From assembly GCA_014729055.1 (NCBI GenBank), contig WJKO01000269.1:1-8052 (forward strand): a DNA stretch of 8,052 nt, written 5' to 3'. A program made the translations under genes and the position numbers. The notes beneath the pieces are model-generated. The model had not been told where the DNA came from. It did not search any database and was given only the letters and a program-made list of their open reading frames with translations. This document shows, one piece after another, positions 1 through 6,239 of this stretch. The stretch's first letter is position 1; each line of letters opens with the position of its first letter. The stretch comes from Promethearchaeota archaeon. GTDB taxonomy: Archaea > Asgardarchaeota > Lokiarchaeia > Sigyniarchaeales > Promethearchaeaceae.

Positions 1-289
1 AATGATTAATGAATTCGCGCAGACATTTGTAGATAACGATGTAGATTTAGTATTTTCTGGGCATAACCATCATTTGGAAGTATTGAATGTATCGGGCATT
101 TGTTATAACATTGTTGGTGGTTTTGGCGGACATCCAGACCCAATTCGAGATGAAATAGGCACTGGAAGCCTCTGGTATCAGAATGACCAATATGGTTTTG
201 CAGATGTTGATATTAACGGCGATAGCGCGACTATTACTTATCGCGACCCAGACGGTAACATTTTGCAAACTTTCGAAGTAATTAAATAA
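1..289 (+). CDS. Calcineurin-like metallophosphoesterase, C-terminal fragment (5' end outside window)
   Basis: The reading frame is open from the left edge to a TAA at 287-289. About 95 residues are visible, and they correspond to the end of a calcineurin-like phosphoesterase domain. The diagnostic piece is VDLVFSGHNHH at about positions 41-73: a hydrophobic strand followed by the GHxH metal-binding motif of the di-metal centre. A glycine-rich GGFGG turn and beta strands ending in an FADVDINGD-type segment follow, as is usual for this fold. The ATG at position 2 is probably internal, because the earlier family motifs (DxH, GDxxD, GNHD) must lie upstream. The C-terminal layout resembles that of the complete phosphoesterase at 1339-2556, so the two may be paralogues. 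The substrate cannot be told from this part. The family is fairly sure; the true start is unknown. Confidence 0.8.
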   Translation, partial: MINEFAQTFVDNDVDLVFSGHNHHLEVLNVSGICYNIVGGFGGHPDPIRDEIGTGSLWYQNDQYGFADVDINGDSATITYRDPDGNILQTFEVIK

Positions 290-347
290 ATACATCTTAT
301 CATTTTAAACAATGAAATTTTAGAGTGATGATCATTAATTAATTCAT

Positions 348-1289
348 ATGGTCAAATGTAATTATTGTGGTGAGCCGATTAATTACTTGCCGTTTAAATG
401 TAATTATTGCCGGAAATATTATTGTAAAAAACATCGATTACCAGAAAATCACGAATGCAGTCTTAAATACCAAAAAGAATTACTTCAAGATAAAAATAAG
501 AGACAACAGCGAACTTATACGAAAAAATTACCGTCGCAGACAGGAGTATATCAGATATCGAAAAGTTCATCTCATAGTCTTTTCTCTGGTCCATTTTGGA
601 ATAAATTATCAAATGTAAAAGGTATTACTTGGGTTCTTACCTTAAATATGATATTTTTAATTCTAAGTATTATTCCACCGGTACAACCCTATGTTTATCT
701 CTCAGTCGGTAATATGGTTAGATTTCCTTATTTGTTTTATACAATTGTAACGGCTATGTTTATACCTGCAACCATTACTTCATCGTTTGGTTTTTTGATT
801 TTACTGATTTATTTCTTCTTTCTCTTTCAAAATGGAAGGGCAATAGAGAAAAGGTTTGGGAAGAAAACATTTCTACGAATCTATTTAGGAGGTACCTTAA
901 TAACCAGTATTGTAATATTCATTTTGCAGTCATTGATGTTGGCTATTCCTGGATATCAAATCCTTGCTGATGCAGGTATGTATAGTTCTTGGGGTGGAAT
1001 GATGGCTGTTATTGCATTCTACAGTCTTTTGAACCCGAATGCGCAAATGAGATTGTTTCTTTACTTTATTCCAATTAGGATGACAGCAAAATGGATTTTA
1101 ATATTATTTGTTGGGTTTGAATTGGTTCCAGGAGTGATTTCACTGATAGATTTATTTGCTACCCCCGTTGCTCAAGTAATGTATTTCAATGCGGGTTTTA
1201 TTCAATATTTTGCAAATATAGCGGGTGTGCTGAGCGGTTATTTAATTGTAAGAAGCATGCGGGGACCATCAATTAATATGATGCGATGA
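348..1289 (+). CDS. AN1-type zinc finger fused to an inactive rhomboid (derlin-like) membrane domain
   Basis: The 313-residue protein begins with a complete AN1 zinc finger: C4, C7, C18, C21, C26, H29, H35 and C37, with spacing that fits the family pattern exactly. A basic, polar linker follows (about 38-90), then a hydrophobic domain (about 92-302) with six or seven membrane helices in rhomboid order. The segment around S213/S214 followed by WGGMM and LLNPN matches the rhomboid serine helix (GxSG...). The last helix, FANIAGVLSGY, matches the rhomboid AHxxGxxxG helix, with G293 and G297 kept but the catalytic His replaced by N290. No histidine occurs anywhere after residue 76, so rhomboid proteolysis is not possible as known. 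AN1-rhomboid fusions are known in archaea, for example in haloarchaea. A derlin-like role in handling membrane proteins is my inference. An in-frame stop at 336-338 makes ATG 348 the first start; there is no close Shine-Dalgarno site. Confidence 0.85.
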   Translation: MVKCNYCGEPINYLPFKCNYCRKYYCKKHRLPENHECSLKYQKELLQDKNKRQQRTYTKKLPSQTGVYQISKSSSHSLFSGPFWNKLSNVKGITWVLTLNMIFLILSIIPPVQPYVYLSVGNMVRFPYLFYTIVTAMFIPATITSSFGFLILLIYFFFLFQNGRAIEKRFGKKTFLRIYLGGTLITSIVIFILQSLMLAIPGYQILADAGMYSSWGGMMAVIAFYSLLNPNAQMRLFLYFIPIRMTAKWILILFVGFELVPGVISLIDLFATPVAQVMYFNAGFIQYFANIAGVLSGYLIVRSMRGPSINMMR

Positions 1290-1309
1290 AAAATTTTCAA
1301 AAAACAAGA

Positions 1310-1316
1310 TTTTTTT
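1310..1316 (+). terminator. T-run, possible archaeal terminator after the AN1-rhomboid gene
   Basis: A run of seven T lies 20 bases after the TGA of the AN1-rhomboid gene, in an A-rich intergenic stretch of 49 bases. There is no convincing hairpin. Archaeal RNA polymerase commonly stops at such T-tracts, so partial termination is plausible, but runs this long also arise by chance in AT-rich DNA. Confidence 0.3.
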
Positions 1317-1338
1317 ATGAATAGGCTTTCTATAAATT

Positions 1339-2556
1339 ATGAGTTCACGGGGTAAATCCGGCGAATTTTTATCAAATTTAAGAGCAATAATATTAAAAGC
1401 CTTTTTAACCATTCTTCTTCTCACACCAGTTACGGTTTTCATGTTGGTGTCTTATTTTGACGTTATGAATGAGCCCGACAAACACCGACCGTGGGTGTCT
1501 TGGTATGATGACCCCGCACATCAAATATATATCGGTTGGGAAACGGAGGATGAATCGATAGGTACAGTTTATTTGGGAGAGGATCCAGAGTCTTTAAGTC
1601 CAGAAAAAACAGAATCGACAGCATGTAAAATTCACCATATAAACATAGAAGGACTGAATGCTGATACCCTTTATTTCTACGATGTAAGGATTGATGATGA
1701 AAGTATTGGAAAAGGACAATTTAGAACCGCACCTACTGAATATACCCCCTTTTCATTTGCTATGACTTCCGATACCCAACAGCCAAAAATAACCAAAGGA
1801 CATCACTATCGAATTGCGAAGGCAATCGAAAATAGAAATTATACATTCCTTTCTATCGTAGGCGATCATATTGATAGCGGAGATGATAAGCAGCATTTTA
1901 ATAATTTCTTTAAAACTGCAAGTATCTATGCAGATACTATTCCATTTGTTCCAGTAATTGGAAATCATGATGAAAGAGGAAGAATGTATTGGTTTACCAG
2001 ATACTATCCTAATAGTATAAATAAAACAGTTATTCCGGACTTTCCAAATGGCCAGTTTTATTGGTCATTCAATTGGAGTAATGTACATTTCACTAATTGT
2101 CATTTCACTCATGGATATTCAAGAGAATTTACTGATACACAAATGGATTGGTTAGAAAATGATTTGAAATCCGCAAAAGATATGCCTTTCAGAATAGTAT
2201 CCTTTCATTGTCCCATCGTAGGATCTGGATTTTACGGAAGAAATGAAAATCTCTTGAATATAATGCTTCCCTTACTTAAGCAATACAACGTATCTGCTGT
2301 TATATCTGGACATGAACATCATTGGGAACGAGGATTATTTTTAAATGAGATACATCCTGATAATGATATTACTTATCTTATCTTAGGAGGAGGAGGCGGT
2401 GCTTTTGATCCGGGTTTGAGGCCACAACCCGAAACAATAATCGCAACGCCAACCCCATGTTATACAGAAGTTGCTGCCTCCAGTAATTCTCTGACATTTC
2501 GTACCCTAACTCTTGAAGGAAATCTTATAGATACATTCTTTATGGGGGTTAGTTAG
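1339..2556 (+). CDS. Membrane-anchored calcineurin-like metallophosphoesterase with FnIII-like N-terminal domain
   Basis: The protein has 405 residues. A membrane helix (about 17-40) with basic residues before it points to an N-in anchor that places the enzyme outside the cell. Residues 50-132 look like the fibronectin-III-like N-terminal domain of purple acid phosphatases (SWYDDPAHQIYIGWET, then LNADTLYFYDVRI). The catalytic domain shows the motifs in order: D145-T-Q147, GDxxD (D176, D179), GNHD (N209, H210), H290 and GHEHH (H325, H327). Purple acid phosphatases have GDxxY with a tyrosine iron ligand; here that position is D179, so this is an ordinary two-metal phosphoesterase rather than a true purple one. 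The substrate is unknown. A stop in frame at 1333-1335 makes ATG 1339 the first start. The gene downstream begins two bases after its stop codon, which suggests coupled translation. No Shine-Dalgarno site is visible. Confidence 0.85.
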   Translation: MSSRGKSGEFLSNLRAIILKAFLTILLLTPVTVFMLVSYFDVMNEPDKHRPWVSWYDDPAHQIYIGWETEDESIGTVYLGEDPESLSPEKTESTACKIHHINIEGLNADTLYFYDVRIDDESIGKGQFRTAPTEYTPFSFAMTSDTQQPKITKGHHYRIAKAIENRNYTFLSIVGDHIDSGDDKQHFNNFFKTASIYADTIPFVPVIGNHDERGRMYWFTRYYPNSINKTVIPDFPNGQFYWSFNWSNVHFTNCHFTHGYSREFTDTQMDWLENDLKSAKDMPFRIVSFHCPIVGSGFYGRNENLLNIMLPLLKQYNVSAVISGHEHHWERGLFLNEIHPDNDITYLILGGGGGAFDPGLRPQPETIIATPTPCYTEVAASSNSLTFRTLTLEGNLIDTFFMGVS

Positions 2557-2558
2557 AA

Positions 2559-3281
2559 TTGCTCAATATATTTACTGTTCATCCGTATCTAATTTCGCTA
2601 ATTGGTGCAGTTTGTCAGACGTTACGCTTTTTAGCTAGGATCTGGTTACCCTCGGAAGATGAGGCACAACAGATAGAGAAAAGAAACCCCTTTATACTCA
2701 ATGTACTTAATCAATTCGTTAATGGTATTGGTCAAGGATTATTATTTTTATTCGGTGTTATAATGTTTGATTCTGCCCTATCTTGGATTTTAGGTCAATG
2801 GGTATATACAGACTGGCGTTATCAATTGCCATCCGTGGTCTTGGGGTTGATTCTCGGTTTACAATTTGTATTTGATACTCTTTTAAAAAAACCAGAAAAG
2901 TTAGAATTGATATTTGCATCTGTTTTAATTGCGGGGCAAATATATTTTATACATTTTTACTCTGCCATACTAGAGAATCTAAAAGACCAGTTTACATTAG
3001 CACTAGTTTATTTGAGTGTACTTGCTGTCTGCTACGCAATCTTTTCGACGGTTCAATATATAATACGAAATATCTCCAAGACGGAACAGAAAAAACAAAA
3101 GAGCAAAAATCAAAATCAGCAAAACGATTCTGATATATCACGAAAAACGCCCAAGTATCTTTGGAATATTGAAGAAAAATACAATAAAATCTTCACTTTG
3201 AAATGGGATATAATTCTTCTCATTATTATTACAATAGAAGCTATGTTAAAACTGTATGGAACCTCGTTATTTATCTGGTGA
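2559..3281 (+). CDS. Six-helix membrane protein of unknown family, coupled to the phosphoesterase
   Basis: I do not recognise this 240-residue protein. It has about six hydrophobic helices, at roughly residues 8-29, 46-77, 89-109, 114-137, 144-169 and 214-239. Between the last two is a polar segment rich in Lys, Gln and Asn (about 171-212) that is probably cytoplasmic. The start is TTG at 2559. An in-frame stop at 2550-2552 bars anything longer, and the first in-frame ATG comes only at residue 69, inside a helix, so TTG is by far the best choice. A GGGGG tract at 2544-2548 could serve as a weak ribosome binding site. The two-base gap after the phosphoesterase stop implies one transcript and coupled translation, so the two proteins may act together in the membrane. 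No catalytic or transport motif stands out. Confidence 0.7.
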   Translation: MLNIFTVHPYLISLIGAVCQTLRFLARIWLPSEDEAQQIEKRNPFILNVLNQFVNGIGQGLLFLFGVIMFDSALSWILGQWVYTDWRYQLPSVVLGLILGLQFVFDTLLKKPEKLELIFASVLIAGQIYFIHFYSAILENLKDQFTLALVYLSVLAVCYAIFSTVQYIIRNISKTEQKKQKSKNQNQQNDSDISRKTPKYLWNIEEKYNKIFTLKWDIILLIIITIEAMLKLYGTSLFIW

Positions 3282-3313
3282 TAAGTAACAAAATAAACTC
3301 AATATCACATACA

Positions 3314-3323
3314 GCATATATAG
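3314..3323 (+). promoter_or_regulatory. Possible TATA box for the malic enzyme gene
   Basis: A TATATA core at 3317-3322 sits in the 105-base gap before the malic enzyme gene. If transcription begins about 25 bases further on, near 3345, the leader would be about 40 bases long and include the ribosome binding site. The region is AT-rich throughout, so this is a weak call based on position and composition. Confidence 0.3.
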
Positions 3324-3374
3324 AATTAATATTATCGATTCAATCCAACATAATACAAATTTAAATTGGAAACC

Positions 3375-3380
3375 AGAGGA
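3375..3380 (+). promoter_or_regulatory. Shine-Dalgarno site fixing the malic enzyme start at ATG 3387
   Basis: AGAGGA lies six bases before the ATG at 3387, an ideal distance. It falls inside the extra codons that would be translated if the in-frame TTG at 3366 were the start, which argues for the ATG. It is the clearest ribosome binding site in the window. Confidence 0.7.
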
Positions 3381-3386
3381 AATCTA

Positions 3387-4745
3387 ATGAAGAATGAAGA
3401 GAAAGTAACAAAGGAAGAATTAATTGAAAAAGCAAAGATCCCAGCAAAAAATGCTTTGAAAATGCATCCATTTTACCGAGGGAAAATAATGACAATTCCA
3501 AGATGTACTATCAGAAGCTTTCAAGATTTTGGAATATGGTATAGTCCTGGAGTGGCTGCGCCATGTAAAGAGATTGCAAAAGACAAAGAGAAAGTCTATG
3601 AATATACACATAAATGGAATACAGTCGCTGTTGTTTCAGATGGTACAAGAGTACTTGGTTTAGGTAATATAGGTCCTGAAGCAGGAATGCCCGTTATGGA
3701 AGGTAAAGCATTATTATTCAAATATCTTGGAGGCGTTGATGCTTGGCCCTTATGTATCGGACCAGATCTTAATGCCGAAAAAATAATAGAACTGGTTAAA
3801 TTGATTCAACCTACTTACGGTGGAATTAATCTTGAAGACATTGAGAAGCCCAAATGTTTTAAAATATTAGACACACTTAGGAAGGATCCCGACATGAAAA
3901 TACCCGTATGGCACGATGATCAGCAAGGCACGGCTTGTGTCACACTCGCGGGACTTATAAATGCCCTTAAAATAATAAATAAAAAGATTAATGAAATCAA
4001 GGTAACATTTATTGGCTCGGGTGCATCAAATGTAGCAATCGGAAGACTATGCTTTACAGCGGGAGTAAATCCAAAAACTGCGACATATGTCGATAGCAAA
4101 GGCATACTCAGCAGGTCTCGTGACTATCACGATAAATATAAGCGAGATTTAGCAGAATTAACAAATAGTGCCGACTTAGAGGGTGATACCAAACAAGCCC
4201 TCAAAGGTTCTGATGTTTGCATTTCTCTTTCTAGAAATGGTCCAGACGTTATTAAACAAGACTGGATTTCTGGCATGGCAGATGATGCCATTGTGTTTGC
4301 GTGTGCTAATCCTATCCCAGAGATATGGCCTTGGGATGCAAAAGCTGCTGGTGCAAAAATCGTTGCAACGGGACGTTCAGATTTTCCAAATCAAGTAAAC
4401 AATTCGCTTGGCTTTCCAGGAATATTCAGAGGAACATTAGATGTACGCGCATCGACCATTACTGATGAGATGTGTATAGCAGCCGCGATGGAAATAGCAC
4501 AGGTTCAAGAAGATAAAGGATTATCTGTCAATCAAATTGTGCCAAATATGGACGATTGGGAAATATTTCCCCGTGAAGCGGTCGCAGTAGGGATGAAAGC
4601 ACAAGAACAAGGTATTGCTCGGAAAAAATGGACGAAAAATGCTCTTTACGAACATGCGGAGAAAATCATTAAAGATGCTCGAAATTGTACCAAATTGCTG
4701 ATGGACAAAAATTTCATTCCCGAGTTTACCGATTATGAAGAATAA
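3387..4745 (+). CDS. Malic enzyme (malate dehydrogenase, oxaloacetate-decarboxylating), short form
   Basis: This enzyme converts malate to pyruvate, CO2 and NAD(P)H in the cytoplasm. The protein has 452 residues from ATG 3387; an in-frame TTG at 3366 would add seven residues but is disfavoured by the AGAGGA site. Counting from the ATG, the motifs are the catalytic Tyr52 in WYSPGVAAP, Lys107 in MEGKALLFK, metal ligands Glu150-Asp151 in INLEDIEKP, and Asp177-Asp178 in WHDDQQGTA. The nucleotide-binding loop is GSGASNVA (about 210-217), followed by ANPIPEIWP and NQVNNSLGFPGIFRG. There is no phosphotransacetylase-like C-terminal domain, so it is the short form of bacteria and archaea rather than MaeB-like. 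I cannot decide between NAD and NADP. All expected motifs are intact. It has its own ribosome binding site and a 105-base upstream gap, so it is probably a separate transcription unit from the membrane genes before it. Confidence 0.95.
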   Translation: MKNEEKVTKEELIEKAKIPAKNALKMHPFYRGKIMTIPRCTIRSFQDFGIWYSPGVAAPCKEIAKDKEKVYEYTHKWNTVAVVSDGTRVLGLGNIGPEAGMPVMEGKALLFKYLGGVDAWPLCIGPDLNAEKIIELVKLIQPTYGGINLEDIEKPKCFKILDTLRKDPDMKIPVWHDDQQGTACVTLAGLINALKIINKKINEIKVTFIGSGASNVAIGRLCFTAGVNPKTATYVDSKGILSRSRDYHDKYKRDLAELTNSADLEGDTKQALKGSDVCISLSRNGPDVIKQDWISGMADDAIVFACANPIPEIWPWDAKAAGAKIVATGRSDFPNQVNNSLGFPGIFRGTLDVRASTITDEMCIAAAMEIAQVQEDKGLSVNQIVPNMDDWEIFPREAVAVGMKAQEQGIARKKWTKNALYEHAEKIIKDARNCTKLLMDKNFIPEFTDYEE

Positions 4746-4755
4746 AGTTCACATT

Positions 4756-4766
4756 AAAATTATATT
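4756..4766 (+). promoter_or_regulatory. Possible TATA box for the sulfatase gene
   Basis: An A-rich stretch leading into TTATATT (core near 4760-4766) lies 57 bases before the sulfatase ATG. It would give a start of transcription near 4790 and a leader of about 33 bases that includes a GGATGATGGA purine-rich site at 4811-4820. The assignment is weak, as the gap is AT-rich. Confidence 0.25.
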
Positions 4767-4794
4767 CTAAGAATCAATAAGAACTATCATAGAG

Positions 4795-4800
4795 TTTTTT
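4795..4800 (+). terminator. T-run after the malic enzyme gene
   Basis: Six T follow GAG, 50 bases after the malic enzyme stop, with no clear hairpin. It could end that transcript in the archaeal manner, but it lies after the possible sulfatase TATA box, so it may instead be part of the sulfatase leader. The call is tentative. Confidence 0.25.
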
Positions 4801-4822
4801 ATGATTACATGGATGATGGAAA

Positions 4823-6208
4823 ATGGAAAGACCAAATATAATTTTTGTATTTAGCGATCAACAACGATGGGATACTCTCGGTTGTTTGGGTCAAGCTTTG
4901 GATGTTACACCAAACTTAGATAAAATGGCGGAAGAAGGTGTGTTATTTGCAAATACATTTACATGTCAACCAGTTTGCGGACCTGCAAGGGCATGTATTC
5001 AAAGTGGATTATATGCCACTGAAACGGGTTGCACAAGAAATGGAATTGCTCTACCTCTAGATCAAAAAACAATCGCGCATTATTTTAGAGAAAATGGATA
5101 CGAGGTAGGATATATTGGCAAATGGCATCTTGCTAGTACAATGGGACCAGTTGATCATGATGTCGGCGAACACGTTAATTTTAGAAAATCACCCATCCCA
5201 CCAGAACGTCGGGGTGGTTATGAGGATTTCTGGTTAGCATCGGATGTCTTAGAATGGACCTCACATGGATTTTCAGGGCATTTATTTAATGGAGATATGG
5301 AAAAAGTTGAATTTGAAGGTTATAGAGTCGATTGCCTCACTGATTTTATTCTTGATTATTTAGAGAAGAGGACTTTAGATAAACCATTTTTCTTATTCGT
5401 ATCTTATATTGAACCACATCATCAAAATGACCAACATCGTTATGTGGGTCCGAAGTACAGCAAAGAAAAATTCAAAGATTATGTTGTGCCAGGCGACTTG
5501 AAAGGTACAAAAGGGGACTGGCGAGAGAGCTTTCCGGACTATCTTGGATGCTGCCATAGTTTAGATAAAAATTTTCAGCGAATTCGGGATAAAATAGAGG
5601 AATTAGGAATTAAAGATAATACATGTATCTTTTATACGAGTGATCACGGTTCTCACTTTCGAACACGAAACCGAGAATATAAAAGAAGTTGTCATGAAGC
5701 ATCTATACACGTTCCACTGGTAGTATACGGACCCGGATTCAAAGGGGGTAAAAAAGTACAAGAATTAGTGAGTTTAATCGATTATTCACCAACTCTACTT
5801 AAATGTGCCGATATTAATCCTCCAGATTATATGAAAGGAATAGCGATACAAGAAATTATTAAAGGTAATAAAGAAATAGAAAGAGAAGCGGTCTTTTTGC
5901 AGATAAGCGAATCGCAAGTAGGGAGAGCTATTAGAACAAAAAAATGGAAATATTCTATTCATGCACCAAGAAAGATTGGGGTGTATCATTCACATAGCGA
6001 TTTGTATGAAGAACAATATTTATATGATCTTGAAAACGATCCCCACGAACGAAATAATCTCGTCAAGGATAAAAGATTCAAGGAAGTACGGGCGGAATTG
6101 GCGGAAATCTTAAAAAAGAAAATGGCAGAAGCAAATGAAAAAGTCCCTGAAATTGTTCCAAAACGAAATGTCTGGGAGAAACTAAAAGCAGTATTCAAAA
6201 AAGATTAA
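4823..6208 (+). CDS. Sulfatase (arylsulfatase A family, Cys-type), no signal peptide
   Basis: This 461-residue protein is a family S1 sulfatase that hydrolyses sulfate esters. It opens with RPNIIFVFSDQQRWDTLG, with metal ligand D12. The formylglycine signature C-x-P-x-R is C52-G-P-A-R56, so C52 is the residue to be oxidised by a maturase. Further active-site motifs are K100 and H102 in GKWH, H199 in EPHH, D274-H275 in YTSDHG, and K288 shortly before the HEASIHVPLVV strand. The C-terminal subdomain ends with LYDLENDPHERNNL, typical of the family. Length is normal. There is no signal peptide or membrane helix, so it should act in the cytoplasm on an imported substrate. ATG 4823 is the first start after an in-frame stop at 4814-4816 and sits directly before the conserved first strand. 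No maturase gene is visible. The substrate is unknown; the convergent GH31 gene hints at sugars. Confidence 0.93.
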   Translation: MERPNIIFVFSDQQRWDTLGCLGQALDVTPNLDKMAEEGVLFANTFTCQPVCGPARACIQSGLYATETGCTRNGIALPLDQKTIAHYFRENGYEVGYIGKWHLASTMGPVDHDVGEHVNFRKSPIPPERRGGYEDFWLASDVLEWTSHGFSGHLFNGDMEKVEFEGYRVDCLTDFILDYLEKRTLDKPFFLFVSYIEPHHQNDQHRYVGPKYSKEKFKDYVVPGDLKGTKGDWRESFPDYLGCCHSLDKNFQRIRDKIEELGIKDNTCIFYTSDHGSHFRTRNREYKRSCHEASIHVPLVVYGPGFKGGKKVQELVSLIDYSPTLLKCADINPPDYMKGIAIQEIIKGNKEIEREAVFLQISESQVGRAIRTKKWKYSIHAPRKIGVYHSHSDLYEEQYLYDLENDPHERNNLVKDKRFKEVRAELAEILKKKMAEANEKVPEIVPKRNVWEKLKAVFKKD

Positions 6209-6211
6209 AAA
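6197..6211 (-). terminator. T-rich tract ending the GH31 transcript
   Basis: Read on the minus strand, five T (6211-6207), AATC and six T (6202-6197) follow the GH31 stop by about 30 bases, overlapping the last codons of the convergent sulfatase gene. This fits a T-tract archaeal terminator. A weak five-base stem (GTTAT/ATAAC, 6214-6227) precedes it. Confidence 0.35.
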
Positions 6212-6239
6212 TAGTTATAATCATAACAAAGCTAATTAA

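Noticed and set aside
354..409. A 14-base exact direct repeat (354-367 and 396-409) within the AN1 finger
   Set aside because: Both copies encode the same K-C-N-Y-C zinc knuckle with the same codons. The protein constraint explains it, and no wider repeat is present.
367..618. An 83-residue open frame overlapping the AN1-rhomboid gene
   Set aside because: It lies wholly within the clear AN1-rhomboid gene, in another frame, with no recognisable motif. It is a shadow frame.
3282..3386. Search of the largest intergenic gap for a tRNA, riboswitch or small gene
   Set aside because: It is AT-rich with no cloverleaf, no conserved aptamer-like pairing and no convincing small reading frame. Only a possible TATA box and the malic enzyme ribosome binding site stand out.
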